Source: Yamagishiella unicocca
Taxonomy: Eukaryota; Chlorophyta; Chlorophyceae; Chlamydomonadales; Volvocaceae
Direction: 5' to 3'
Length of the DNA stretch: 64,000 bases
NCBI GenBank assembly: GCA_003116995.1
Contig: BDSL01000081.1
Span: 1 to 64,000 of the forward strand
Part shown: piece by piece, positions 33,227 to 64,000 of the stretch
Layout: each line of letters begins with the position of its first letter
Position numbering within the stretch: the first letter of the stretch is position 1
Made by a program: the position numbers and the translations under genes
Notes under the pieces: generated by a model
Database searches by the model: none
What the model saw: the letters and a program-made list of their open reading frames with translations, nothing else
What the model was told of the DNA's origin: nothing

Positions 33227-35977
33227 ATGAAACTTCAATGCAAACGTTCTTTGGGACTTTTACTGGCTACGGTCATGCTTAGCGTCACCGCGTCGATCAC
33301 AATTGGCAACGCAGCGGACTTTACAAACGACGTTGCGCGGGTGCAGCAATGTTATAACGCTGCATACAACTCGACACCGACAACGTTTGGATCATTCATG
33401 TCCAGTTGGCCAGTGAGGTGAGTGCATTATCGCGCTCACTTACGAATGCTCTGCGCACCAACTGAGCCTATTTTCGTGTTGTCAGCTTGAATATTTCTCA
33501 AGCATGGTGGTCTGCAAAGGAGGCGAAATATCCATTGACGGTTTTCACAACGGCAACGCTGGACCGCCTGCATCACCTGGAGGCGCTAGTAAGCCCTTCC
33601 TTCTTTAGCATTCCGTGCAAGCAGTGCCGCGCACTGCTGACACTTTTCGTTTTGGTTGCCTAGTGTCGGATGCTTCCCGGCGGATCGGTATCAGCGGCGG
33701 TCTACCTGCCCTTGGTTCAGCCCCAAGGGGCGTACCTGCCGACGCGGAACATGGCGATACTGCGGGTGGCGCAGAAGAAGCTGCAGGTGAGACCAAGGCA
33801 TTGCTACACATGCAGCTTGGCATGTGTAAAGCCCTTGGGAAACCCCCACTCCCGAGCGTTAACAACCGCGCTAACCGTAACACGGTTAACGTCACCCGCC
33901 GTTCGAGCCGTGGCCAGTGAAAGTGTGCCTCGGCTCAGTGCATGTACCCTCCCGATACGTGCACAGCGTCCCCACAATTATCTCCTTTGGTCGGAACGCC
34001 GGGGTCTTGCTTAGGAAGTACGCGGGCCCCTGTGAAGACACGGTTACCCCGGAGAGATCGACGAATCGGGAGCCTGAGCGGCATTCGTGTCTCCTCATTA
34101 CGCGCGCAAATCGGCACGTGGGGTCAGCTACGTGCCTTTGCTCACACCGGTGTCATCCTCTGAGCCTTCCGTCGTGCTTGCCCCTCGTCCCGTGCTTCAA
34201 CCCGCTGCCCTCGATCTGCCCGCCCGCCCCAATGCGCGGGCCGCTGCCCGTAGGACCTGTTCCAAAGCGTAGAAGAGGGTCAGGAGGCCTGCAGCTTGCG
34301 GATGCTGCTGCTGACGGAAATAACAATCGACCCCGCGCTGGCCTCCCTGGTGCCTATCAACGCGCTTCGCAACGCCGCGCTGCTCGCTGCCCGCACTCCG
34401 CTGGTGGCCATGATCGACGTAGACCTGGCGATCAGCGACTCGCACTCGCTCGTCCTCGGCAACGCCAGCAGGTGCGGTTGAGGCTGCGTTGCGCGCATGA
34501 GTCACCCGCCTGGTTCCCTCCCACCAGAGTCTGATCCTCTTGGGCCACACCGCACAGCACCCGCCTGGCTCCCTCCCACCAGAGTCTGATCCTCTTGGGC
34601 CACACCGCACAGCACCCGCCTGGCTCCCCCCCACCAGAGTCTGATCCTCTTGGGCCACACCGCACAGCACCCGCCTGGCTCCCCCCCTCCAGAGTCTGAT
34701 CCTCTTGGGCCACACCGCACAGCACCCGCCTGGCTCCCTCCAAACCTCTTGACCCACACCGCACACCGCAACACCTCACACCGCACGCTGCCGTGTGCGC
34801 AGAGTCCGCGAGATGGAGGAGGCGCCGTCGGCCATGTGGGTCCTGCCGGCTTGGGAGGCTGAGCGGCATTTGAGCTACACGGACACCAAGAACACGGTCC
34901 TCTCGGCCGCTAAGGGTGAGGACGTGGGCAGTCAGAAGTGGCGGCGGAAGGCGATGGTGTTGGGAAGTAGTACCGTAACCCACCGCGTGGTGTGTGTGGT
35001 GTGGTGGCCCCACCAGGCAACAAGCAGCGGCTGTCGCTGCTGTGGGAGAGCCGGCATCTGCGCACCTTCTCTGAGGACATCTACCCTCAGGGCCACAATG
35101 CCACTGACTACCGACGGTAGGAGTGTGTGCCTCCTGTCGAGTCCGCATGATGCGGTTGCCTAGGATGTAGATTGCCATTGCTGCGGAGCCAACGGAGCCA
35201 ATAGCTGCGGTCACGGAGTCGATTAATTATCAACGGAGTCAAAAGCATGCGGTTGCTGAGCCGGTAAATTGGCAATGCTGGGTCTGTTTGAGTGTGCTGC
35301 TGTCGACGCCACGCGCTGTCCTTAATCTGACCAGGTGGCTGACGTCCACCCAACCCTACTCCATACGCTACAACCGTGGCTACGAGCCCTGGGGAATAAC
35401 TGCAAGGTAAGCTTGGCACCCCCGGCACCTGCGGACACGCCAGCTCGCACAGCTCCCCGCCAAATACCGGCGACGCTTGGTGGCCTTGTCACTGCAGAGA
35501 GCGCTACATCCAGATGCCCTTCGACACTCGGTTTCGGGGCTGCTTTCGAGACAAGGTGACGCAAGTTGCTGCGCTGGCCTACAGCAATCTTTCATTCATG
35601 GCGGTCCCGGACGCCTGGCTGGTGCACCAGCCTCACGATCTGTCGGCCGCTGCCTCCATAGCCGTTGGCCGTAAACGCGCCAGCAGCAGGATACAAGCCC
35701 TGCAGCAGGTGCGGATGCAGCACGCACTCCGCAGGGCTGGTTTTCGTCCGCTGCTCGGGCACCTCTCCTCTGCTGTTCCGTTGCTCACACGGACCTTGCC
35801 GCCTCCCTTCCACAGGTCGTGTACTATCGAGGGATCAACACAACCAAGTTCATGTTGCATAAGGCCCACTCGTTGGTGACAAGCGACGAGGCTCTGGGCG
35901 CAATGGCAACCGGCAGTTACTCGCCGGTTGCCGGGGGTCAGTTTCTCAACTGCCGCGCGAGCTTGCCTTGGTTATAG
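33227..35977 (+). CDS. GT49-family (LARGE/B4GAT1-like) glycosyltransferase
   Basis: Nine exons: 33227-33417, 33486-33588, 33664-33786, 34254-34471, 34803-34915, 35017-35116, 35335-35406, 35498-35708, 35816-35977. All junctions are GT-AG and phases close to 431 codons (430 aa). The N-terminus has a basic start and hydrophobic stretch (RSLGLLLATVMLSVTASITI), a signal peptide or membrane anchor for the secretory pathway. GT49 blocks in order: FTTATLDRLHHLEALC; PINALRNAALLAARTPLVAM; the DxD-type metal site IDVDLA; WVLPAWE; PYSIRYNRGYEPWGI; FDTRFRGCFRDKVTQ; AWLVHQPH. Animal GT49 enzymes add glucuronic acid or xylose to matriglycan on dystroglycan. The algal substrate is unknown and may be a cell-wall or extracellular-matrix glycoprotein. 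Family assignment is firm; donor and acceptor are not inferable. Confidence 0.88.
34501..34745 (+). repeat. 55-bp minisatellite in GT49 intron 4
   Basis: Four and a half copies; agagtctgatcctcttgggc recurs at 34526, 34581, 34636 and 34691, exactly 55 bp apart. Confidence 0.93.
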
Positions 35978-38651
35978 ACATGTGCCGGGGGGGGAGGCGA
36001 GCTCGAAGCCGTCATGCGGTGCCGAGGGGCGCAAGAGGCGTCACCTTGGAGTATTGTCATCAGCGGCCATGCATTAAACGATAGGCTGCGGCAACCGTCA
36101 GCCGCGGCAACTACTGTCATGGGGCATACTGGCAGAGCCGACGCATCGTACACGCGGATGGTGCTGCAACGCACTTTGGCATGTGCGGCGGTACATGCCG
36201 TACATGCCGTCATGCGGCGCATGGCCGTTGATTTCGACGAGAAAACAAGGTACGTTTGCTCAAATATACGGCGCTTTAATTGCGGGGAGCCGTAGTCGCC
36301 GTACCTTTTTGCGCGTTGCTGCGACTCCCCACTTGCTGATTCACTATGACGCTGCACCGCTGTCACTTCAGCTTGGTCCTGCAAACATCCGAGTCTTCTG
36401 ATCCGCTTGCATTATTTTAGCCCTCCTTTTGCAAACCCCTTTCGTCTTCTGTGCTCTTGTGCAACAGGCACATGCGCCAATGGCATTGTGGTGCTGCTCT
36501 TGTCGCGGAGGGCCACGAGGCAGCCAGCAGCTTCGTTACAGTTGGCGTACGTGGCCCTGGGTGGGCTGCAGCCAGGGGCCATTGCGGTATGGGAATCGAG
36601 GACAGGGCGTACATGGGTGAATACGGTATGGATTAGCCAAGTGGAAACATCGGAATGATGGCGTTTACATTGAGCAGCAGTCATTGCCATTGCGCAAAAC
36701 CGACATTATGTGTGTCTATCGTAACCATACAAACGAAACCATGTGTGAGTGGGGCGGAGGTGCCGTGCAGGAAGCGGTTGGCGGCGGTTAGCAGACGAGT
36801 TTTAGAGCATGACGCAAGGCGACAGAGCCGGCGCCGGGGAAAGGGTAGGCAGGTGACAACCTACAGAAATGGCTCAGGAAGGCAACAGTGCAGTAAACTT
36901 GGGGTCAACTTGGGTGAAGATTTTTGTTGGGATTTTGTTTCCTACCATGGTGATAGTTACCGGTTATGCGCCGGCAATGGCCCGTTAGGGGCTCGTCTTA
37001 CGACAACTTGGACCGAACTGGCGGGCGCAACTAATGGGACGTAAGGCGCAATTAGCTGATCCATGTCCTGAAGTAACCAGATGGGGTATTGTGGACTGCA
37101 ATGGTAGCCTCTCGCCGCATAGCTATCTTTTCGTCACCGCTGCTTCTCAAAGGTGCAACGAAGAAGCCACGCAATCAGTGGATTTCGTCAGCGTGTGGTC
37201 GATAGGCAGGTAGTGCGGAGCTCCCAGATGGACGATTGCCGTCTTATTGTAGGGGAGTAGGACGTGTTGCGATGGTGGGCAGACATGGAGCAATTGTGCG
37301 GCATCATGTTCGCAGCTCTGTTCATTAGGTTTTTCGCCTCTCAGAGGTTTTACTGCAAGTCCTTGGAAGTGGTTGTCAAGTCCATGGAAACAGCTATAGG
37401 TTATGGAAGCAAGGGAAACTGAATTTTGATTTTCCAATGCCATGTGAGGGGCCATAAGTCGGGACCAAATGGGCGCTGCAAATGACGGCAGCGACCACCG
37501 GGCCCTCCTACTTGGACCATTGTCACCTTTTCAAAAAGAGCGACGGTAGGGGCCGAAGTAACTGGTGGGCTCGAAGTCTGTCTCGGGGCTTGACCCTGCT
37601 CCCCTCCCTGCTTGACCCACGTGGGTTGACGTGCATGCCAAGGATGGTCAAGGCAGGTCGGCTACTTGTCAAGCAGCGCCTGCGCCGGGGATCCGCTCCC
37701 TAGCGCGCCCTAGGCGGTTGGGACCAGCCTGGGCCACCAGTCGTCATTGAGCTTGCGGCTGTCGTCTGCATGTCAGTTGAGACATGTCAGAAGTGGGCTA
37801 GCTGTGACGTGGAGGGCATCGCCTGGAACGTGCAAGTTGTTGGGAAGGGGCTGTAAGCTGAAGTATGCCCCCCAGCTCTGTGAAAGCCAGGAAGGGCTTC
37901 GGAGCGAGACGGCGTTGGGCGGTTTCTGATCCGCACACCAATGGTTGGCAATGATTCGTGTATGGGAACACGTACCGTAACCCAGTATGTCGATGGCAAA
38001 GCAGCTGCTGACAGGCCCGTTTTGCAACCTCGAACGGTCACGGCGCAGACTGCGTTGCGTGCGAGCCCGCTGAAAACGACAGGGGCGGTAACGGGGTGGG
38101 TGGGCACCGTTGGGCACCTGCAACCTAATTTCATTCGCCTTTGGAGCTGTGCTTCACGAAGTCCGAGAGCTCGAGAACACGAACACAGTAAGTCACGCCA
38201 GCCACTTTGAGTATGTTTACAGCATGCTCATACGGGCTAGTAACCTTGACGCGCGAAATAACACTTCAATACACGGCGGTCCATCCCGGTCCATCCTGGT
38301 CCATCAGCACGTGGGCGACGCAAATTTACCCATGCTCACCATGCATCAAATTCATATGTACAGCATTAATAATTTAAAGATGAAGCGAAATACCTGTGTG
38401 GCAGAGCTGCGCTCAGCAGAAACGCTGCATTCCGTACCCTGAATAACCAACCGCCTCACATTTTGTACGTTAATACAACAGCTCGTCCTGGCTTATCCGT
38501 CCCGAACTTTGCAAGCGTCTTGAAGGCACGGTGTTAAGACTGTTTCGCACTGTAACGGTTCTGCAGAACATTTGATAGTGGTCCGCCCACCAACGAGCTG
38601 CTGTTCTTCGGCCATTGCGCCACTCATTTCGCCCATTGCGATCTTCTCGCC
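35978..38651. other. Intergenic interval, GT49 to monooxygenase gene
   Basis: About 2.7 kb with lower GC than neighbouring genes and only short, unconserved open frames on both strands. No protein family, RNA gene or tandem array recognised. It should hold the GT49 3' UTR and the monooxygenase promoter. Confidence 0.55.
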
Positions 38652-41600
38652 ATGCAGCAGAATATCTGTGCTCGCCTTGGCTCGATGCGTAGGCCATGTG
38701 GCCGGATTGGTCGCTCATCGCGGCGAACTGAAGGTCGCTTGTACTTAGCATCAGCCAAAAGTTCTGGGGCCACCACTGCCCCGCTGCAACGCCCTCTGGA
38801 TGTCATTATTATTGGCGGCGGAATTGGTGGCCTAAGTGCCGCAGCAGCGCTGCTGGAGGCTGGTGCACGCGTACGCGTGTTCGAAACCCGGAAAAAGGCT
38901 GATGCTCTCACAGGCCCTGGCGGCATTCAGCTGCAGGCGAGTAGAAGCTATATCGATGGCCAATATCGCAGTGAGCCCTTATCTAGGGCCGCAACTCCAA
39001 CGCGATCAACCCACAAAGGAGGGCCATCTTGACAGCAGCGGGAGGCAAACGGCGGTCCCGGAACCAGGGGCAAGCGGGGACGAAGGAGGACTGCGTTAGT
39101 ACCGCCGTGACTCCTTTTGTGCGATAACACATGCATGCAGGCGAACGCCGAGAAGGTGCTCCGCCTGCTGGCGTCGCCCTGGCCTGCACCGCGCCCGGGC
39201 AGCGGCAGCAGTAGCAGTAGCAGCCTCAGCGATGCGATTTACGCCGTTGGTGGCCCCATTATGTCTGGTGGGTTTCGGAGCGATAAGGGTGACTACCTGT
39301 ACTACGCTGACGTGGACTCGACAGGTACGGCCGCGGACGCTGTGTTATCGTAGCAAGGGTGGGCAGGTTGGACGACATTGGTCCTGTACGACAGCCGGGT
39401 CGATGTTACCGGTCGGGGTCCGTTGCGGACGGCCCTGATGATTTGTCACCGCAATCCCCGTGACTAACAGGGCTGGAAAACGTGCAGTCCAACGGCCTCA
39501 GCATCTCCCGGCGCTCGCTGCAGAACATCCTGCATGCCGCACTACCGCCCGGCTGCGTCAGCTTCGGCAGGGGCTTCCGCTCTTTCACCGCTCCGCCTAG
39601 CGGGGAGCTGGGGAGGGTGCAGGTGGGCTGCACCGCACCGGACGGGGGTCGATGGGCCGACGTGTGGGAGTGCGGGTTTGGATGCGCTGCAGCTGGACTC
39701 GCTTGCGCTGTTTGTGAGGACGCGGCCAGAAGGCTGCGAGTTGGCTTTCGCGAGGAAAACGAAGGCGCCACACTATCCAGCTCTGCGTTTGTCGTCACAT
39801 GTGCCTGCCGCACCAGAAATGGACAAGACGCACAACGTAACGCAATGCCTCGCTTCGCTTAGTGCTGCTGCCCACCTGCCTCCTTGCTTCCTTGCCGTGC
39901 ATGTGCCGTACCGCGGTAGGCGCCCTCTAGCGCGTCATTACTTGCGCTGCCCATCGCATCTCCGGTGCCGTACCGATCACCACATGAAGACCGCTATACA
40001 CGACCCTGCACCGCAGCACCGCACGTGATCCCGCCGTACCAGGCCAGCACTGCCTGACCGCCGAGCACCACGGGGCGGCCGCCTCCGCAGGTGTCCTTCG
40101 AGGACGGCGGCGTGGAGGAGTGCGATGTGCTGGTGGGAGCTGACGGCCTCAGATCCAAGGTGTGGGGGAAGGGGACCGGCGGGGCCTCCCTGGAGGGCGG
40201 GGCCGTGGCGCCGTGGGGGCGCACGTGGTTTGGATTTGGATTTGGATTTGGGCAGCTTTGGCTGTAGTCGCTCAATGGGGCTCTCAGCTTCATGCAGGTT
40301 GGCGCGAGGGAGCCTCTTTTGGAATCAGCCCCGAGGACGTTGTCTCCCTGCGTTGGCGGCGGACAGAGGCTTGCTTGAGCCAAGCACTTTGCGATAGGTG
40401 GCTCAGAGCATCAGCGGCAGGATGCGGCCAGACGTCGTGGGGCTTGCCTTTCCGAGGCTTAGGCTCTCGGCTTGGGCTTCAGGGTGTTCAGGGAATAGGG
40501 TATTGAGGGGCTTCAGGGTATTCAGGGTCGCCAGTGCTGGCGGGGACACGCGATGGGTACCACCCGCGGGAGATGCTGGTCGTGGACCTGCCCTGGACGG
40601 TGGTCCAGCACGTATCGCAGCTATGCTAACCTGACATGACAACGGTGACTGGCAGGATGACAGAAAACCAGCAGATGTATGGCGCTCTCCCCCGCTGGCC
40701 GTACAGCCTACGGTCGTACAACTGTTCGATCTCCGCTGTTTCGCCCGCCATGCCGCGGCGCAGGTCCGCGCGCAGCTGGTGGGCGCCCCCGTTGAGTTGC
40801 TGTACAGCGGCACGGTGTGCTGGACAGGGCGGCTGCCGCTGGGCCGCATCCCTGGCGGCGCTGAAAAGTTCCTGCAGGTGTGCTAGGACTGACGACGGGT
40901 TGGGCGACAGAAGAGGTCTGTGATTCTATAGGCTTGCCCCTTGCTTGCTATGCCCTCGTAAAAGCGCAGCAGACAAACTGGCTGGAGGATTCTAGGTGGT
41001 GATTATTATTGCCGCATTGTTTTTGGCGCACATTGAACGCCGTCGCGAGGGCGGCTTGCGGTCCTCCACTTTTGCGTTCACCGTTGGCTGCCGCCGCCTT
41101 GGGCACCGACCGTTGCGGCTTCGCACCTGACCGTTACCGCTAACTGACGGCACCGGACCGTTACCGATAAGTGTCGCACCCAACCGTTACCGATAACTGT
41201 CGCAGGCCATCAACAACGACTCCTGGGGCGAGTTTTGGGGCAAGGGAGTCCGCATCGGCATGTACACCGTAGGGCCCGAGGTGCGCATGTGCAGGGCGAA
41301 AACTCTAACACCCTGAAACCCCCAAAACCCACCCACCCACTCACTCCACATGCAGACCTGTAGGGATCGTGGTACTGCAGTTGTCGGGCAGGAGGGGCAC
41401 TGAGGGCAAGGGCACTGAGGGCAGGGGCACTGATGTTCCTTGTCTGCCTATGTGGCTGTTCCTTGTCTGCCTATGTGGCTGTTCCTTGTCTGCCTATATA
41501 GCTGTTCCTTGTCTGCCTATCTCGCGGTTCCTTGCTTGCCTACCTAGCTGCTTCTTGCCTGCCAGGCTTAATCCTAGGTCGCCACAACTCAACGTGCATG

Positions 41601-43321
41601 CCCTGCCTCCTGCCGCCAACAAACCCACGTACACACACGTCCAGGCCACACCAGATGAAACGGCGCCCGGAGGTCTCCGACTGGACGGCGAGCCGCAACT
41701 GGCTTGGTACGGCTTGGGCGCAGTGTTTGGGGGGTCGGGAGTCGGGCGGGTGGGCTGCTGCCGGGCGGGAGGTTGCTGCTGGGCCTGAGCGGGGCTGTTG
41801 GGGCCCTTGCCGTCCTCGACTCAACCGTGCTGCAGTGGCCAAGAGAACCGCGAGACGGTACCTATCTCCGTGTCGTACCGTGTCGTACCTATCTCGAGGT
41901 GTCGGATGCCCTTCTTAACGCTTCAGGTACGCCTTCGCCAACCGGCCGGAGTCGTGGAGGGCCGAGCCGGGGTCCGACGAGGCAGCGCGGCTGCGGGAGC
42001 TCTTCCGCGGTTTCTCATCTCCGGTTCCGGAGCTGCTGGCAGCTCTAGAAGCGGTACGACAGACGGGTTTGGGGCCAAAACATTACCGTCTATGGTTCAG
42101 GAGGACGCTGTGGTGCGCTGATGGGCTTTAGGTTACGGCTGCTGGGCCTTATGAACTGAATGCCTTGGCGGGGGAAGCTTCCTCGCCTCCGCCCTTCAGT
42201 CTCATACGTCGTGCTGCCGGCACTCTGCTCGTCCATCCTATCCTGGATCCCGCCAGTCTGCAGTACAAATGGTCAAGGTCTACTATCAGGAGCCGCGTGC
42301 CGACCCATGGGGCGCGGGTCGCGTGACGCTGTTGGGAGACGCGGCGCACGCCATGATGCCCACGCTGGGGCAGGTGGGTTTCGAGGGTTAGTGGGGGCAA
42401 GCTGGGGCAGAAGCGGGCGCCGGATCAGAGTGGTTGGTCGGTTGGCGCGGGGGTTGGTCATTCGGTCGGGCACTGGTTTATTCGGCGGCAAACATGCAGC
42501 CGTGCAGAAGACCATCGGATGGCCATCGCCCCTATTTTAAGCCTGCGCGACACCCCTGCACGACTCACTCCTAGGTACTTGATTCCAACCTCGCTCCTCG
42601 CTCCTGGTAGGGTGGCTGCATGGCTGTCGAGGATGCTCTCGAGCTGGCCAACGAACTGGGTATGGCTGCTGGGCCGCCGGTTGTTGAGCCGGCGGCGGCG
42701 ACCTCAACTGACCCGGCAGCCGTGGGGCGCCTGGAGGCTGCGCTCAGGCGCTACGAGGCGTCCAGGGCCCCTCGCACGAGCCGCGTTACAGAGCAGTCGC
42801 GACAGGTGGGTGCTGTGGTCCAGGGAGGCGATTAGGGGAGCGGATCATGGCCCCCGCTTGATCGGCAGCACCGACCGCGTGATACCGCAGGTGGGGCAGC
42901 TGGCCATGGCTGAGACGGACGTGATGGTGTGGGTGCGCAACACCATCTACCGCCTCACCCCAAAGTGGGCAGGCGACAAACAGTTCGAGTTCTTGTTCAA
43001 GGTAAGTGGACGCACTTCCGTTTACGGCGCCGAAACCCAATCTTGACGTACATACGGGAGCGCCCTTCAGGCGGTATGCGGGTGGTGGCGCACTTTGGGT
43101 TGTGCGCCATGGCGACTCAGCCGTCGCGGCCCGTGACTTGGGTCCACTGTTAACGTGTGTGGTCCGTTCGTCATTCGTTCGATGAAAGGCCTATGCAACA
43201 TGGCGCATCCCGATCCCCGCAGGACTACATTCCGGAATGGAGTGCTGGTGTTCGTTTGGGGCGCGACTTCCCGGCTGCGGCGCCATCCGCCGCTGCCACC
43301 ACTGCCCCGCTGGAGGCCTAG
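38652..43321 (+). CDS. FAD-dependent monooxygenase, zeaxanthin-epoxidase-like
   Basis: Exons: 38652-38936, 39141-39324, 39471-39622, 40091-40159, 40764-40877, 41206-41280, one unresolved short exon in 41281-41926, 41927-42053, 42278-42373, 42611-42805, 42891-43001, 43223-43321. The phase requires the missing exon to be 3n+2 nt; the protein is about 505 aa plus that exon. A basic Ser/Arg-rich leader could be an organelle transit peptide. Class A flavoprotein motifs: the FAD-binding GGGIGGLSAAAALLEAGARV, the DG motif VLVGADGLRSKVRAQL, and the GD motif GRVTLLGDAAHAMMPTLGQG followed by GCMAVEDALELANEL. These enzymes use FAD, NAD(P)H and oxygen to hydroxylate or epoxidise substrates. The carotenoid epoxidase group is the closest by eye, but the C-terminal FHA domain of zeaxanthin epoxidase is missing, so the substrate is left open. 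Confidence 0.85.
41436..41572 (+). repeat. 23-bp minisatellite in a monooxygenase intron
   Basis: About six units of tgttccttgtctgcctatgt plus ggc, progressively diverged to the right. It lies in the intron region holding the unresolved exon. Confidence 0.85.
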
Positions 43322-44336
43322 CTTGGCTCGGCGGAGGAGAAGGGGCGTGTATAAGGATCCCGCTGACGATGCGGAGCCGTCCGACTGGACCTTGCACGAT
43401 GCGTCCATTTTGGCATTTCATTTGTCGCAATATCAGCAGGCGATAGCTGTAGCAGCAGTAGCAGCTGTCCGTCTGGGCCATCGGGAGCAGGCTAGATTGA
43501 GATGTGGGCGTCTGCACCACTGCATGAAATATGCGGTTGTCGGCCTTCAAGGATTGTGGTGCTTGATGAGATGGGGGTGTTGCGCAGGGAGGCAGACCGT
43601 TGATGTTGGGTTGATGACGAGGCGAAGGGCGGGTATGGAAGGGCGTGGTCAAGGGTTTTAGTCGAGGGAATTGAGGCTGTTGCGTGAGGTCGAGAACCTG
43701 AGAGCATAGGAGCATACAGATCCCGGGGGTGTATGTACACATCCGCTCTGCAGCGAGTACTGTGCGCCAGGTGTGGCGGTTGTTGTAACGGAGCATTGTG
43801 TGCTGATGATCTACAGGCAACCAGACGCGCCATGCACCACCCGATAGTCGTTCCTGGCAGGATCATGGTGCTTGAGGCTGTGCATCCACCTGACCGGAAG
43901 GAGACTCACATCCAGGCACACCTCAGGCGCCATCTCATCATTCATCGCCGTCTTCCACAATTCGCCGTACGGTGTAGGCCGCTCAGGCGGTTTACTAAAC
44001 TGTATACGACTCGCCACAATAAGAGCGTTGATGCGCCATCGAATTACGTACGAGGATTAAGGCTGGTCGCCGTACGCCTGGCATTACTGTGCAAACATTT
44101 AATGCGCGAGGCTGCTGTCCGGCGCGAAGGGTGGTTCTAACTGTTACAGTGGGCCCCAGACTGTAAGGTAGAGCCATCGGGTGTGGGGCGCGCAAGGGCC
44201 GCCCTGCGTGCCTCGCCTTTTTTCCGCATCTTACTCTGATAACAAGCAAGGTAGGTATGGGTTGTACGGGCAGGTCGTGCACCCTGCACTTAAAACTACT
44301 GTGTTTAGGAAACTACTGATATCTATTGCAGCCTGA
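43322..44336. other. Convergent intergenic interval
   Basis: About 1 kb between the stop of the plus-strand monooxygenase and the stop of the minus-strand SKI3-like gene. It must contain both 3' UTRs. TGTAA, the usual volvocine polyadenylation signal, occurs on the plus strand near 43785 and on the minus strand near 44140. Which are used is unknown. Confidence 0.5.
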
Positions 44337-63184
<18,848 letters not shown>

Positions 63185-64000
63185 CTGCAGGCACGGAGGG
63201 TGGGAGGACGGTTACAAGGTGGCAGCCATAACTTCATTTTGCTGGACAGGACAAGCCATGTACGCGGTACGCGTAGGCTTGTTAGCATGAGGAGAGGCTG
63301 GTTCTTGGACGATAGTACGGCACATCATACAAGTTGATCAAGCTCTCAGTGTCACTACTGCGGCCCTCCGCCATGTTGTGACGCCTGTAGGCTTCATTCC
63401 GTAAGCCTCAAGTTGTTAAGTACCCCTGACCCGCCCGTGTTCGACGCTGGGGGGGCGGCGGCTGACGTTCTCGCGCCGGTCTTTGGCCATTCATGCCAGT
63501 TGGCTTCGCCACGTGTTTGATAGTTCACATGTTGCAAACGGCCCTTGGTGCCAGTTAAAAGTGGGGAGTAGAGTGTTGCGGGGCGAATAAGTTGTTCCTT
63601 GAGGACATTTCGATCGCAGGCCGACCTCCATTTGGCTGCTGGCGCAAAGACATGGTGCTGCCCTTCAATCCGAAATGATTTCCGGAACCCGGTGGCAGAG
63701 GCGCTGCAAGGACGCCGCCCCGACACACGCTGCCGCGACATAGCACAAACGTCCATAAGTTATGTCAGATGCGGTCGAGCTGACTTAGGATGGAAATGAG
63801 CTTTGGGCATCCCGGCGGTCGGAACCTCTCCACAACTCTACAGCGGCTGTTGGTTCAGACGGGAACGGCCTGACGCGGAACGTTTCGCAACATGGCAAAC
63901 GAAAGAGAGCAACCATAACATCAAGCCCACGCGAATGACTGAGGCTGGCGACGTTTCGGCGCCCATTTGACGCATCCCTTCGCAGCCCCGTTGATGAGCG
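63185..64000. other. Right edge of window, no gene recognised
   Basis: The 5' exon(s) and promoter of the SKI3-like gene should lie here or beyond. A 120-codon minus-strand open frame at 63394-63756 shows no TPR pattern or other family signature. No repeats or RNA genes seen. Confidence 0.5.

Noticed and set aside
38652..43321. Calling the flavoprotein zeaxanthin epoxidase itself
   Set aside because: The C-terminal FHA domain is absent and the substrate-facing region is not diagnostic, so only the wider monooxygenase family is claimed.
63394..63756. First exon of the SKI3-like gene
   Set aside because: The 120-codon frame has no TPR helix pattern and no splice site that would join in phase to the exon at 63184.

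Overview
The window is nuclear DNA of a GC-rich green alga, most likely a volvocine (Chlamydomonas/Volvox/Gonium-type) species. The reasons are: genes in many short exons with GT-AG introns; very GC-rich coding sequence with Ala, Gly, Pro and Gln homopolymers; TTTAGGG/TTTTAGGG-like telomeric motifs scattered in introns; and a PAT/Kangaroo-class tyrosine-recombinase retrotransposon of the kind known from this group. The species cannot be named from the sequence alone. Gene models were built by reading conserved protein blocks and joining them at consensus splice sites. For two genes the codon phase closes across every junction; for the others the exon lists are partial.

Layout. 158-5848: a PAT-like retrotransposon with a complete split-direct-repeat architecture (A1 ... 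B1-A2-B2). Its reverse transcriptase core has been replaced by about 31 copies of a palindromic minisatellite. It keeps a gag-like start, an RNase H and a PHD-finger/tyrosine recombinase, all broken. The same minisatellite, inverted, abuts its left edge (1-157). 6062-26342 (minus): one very large gene for a ZRANB3-type SNF2 annealing helicase with a C-terminal HNH nuclease, a Gln-rich N-terminal extension (69 consecutive Gln codons) and a zinc ribbon. 26922-31318 (plus): a vasohibin-type tubulin tyrosine carboxypeptidase, divergent from the helicase gene across about 580 bp. 31319-33226: intergenic, with a possible tyrosine-recombinase remnant. 33227-35977 (plus): a secretory GT49 (LARGE/B4GAT1-like) glycosyltransferase. 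35978-38651: no recognisable gene. 38652-43321 (plus): a FAD-dependent, zeaxanthin-epoxidase-like monooxygenase. 44337 to at least 63184 (minus): a SKI3/TTC37-like TPR scaffold of the Ski (superkiller) complex, with its 5' end not found in the window.

The genes do not form a pathway. They are unrelated housekeeping or specialised functions: replication-fork repair, microtubule detyrosination, protein glycosylation, oxidation chemistry and cytoplasmic RNA decay. The unusual part is the non-coding DNA. Nearly every intron carries its own private minisatellite. A short dispersed element recurs near intron ends in three genes. One intron holds 68 uninterrupted CAG units and another about 970 bp of GTGGGGC-type repeat.
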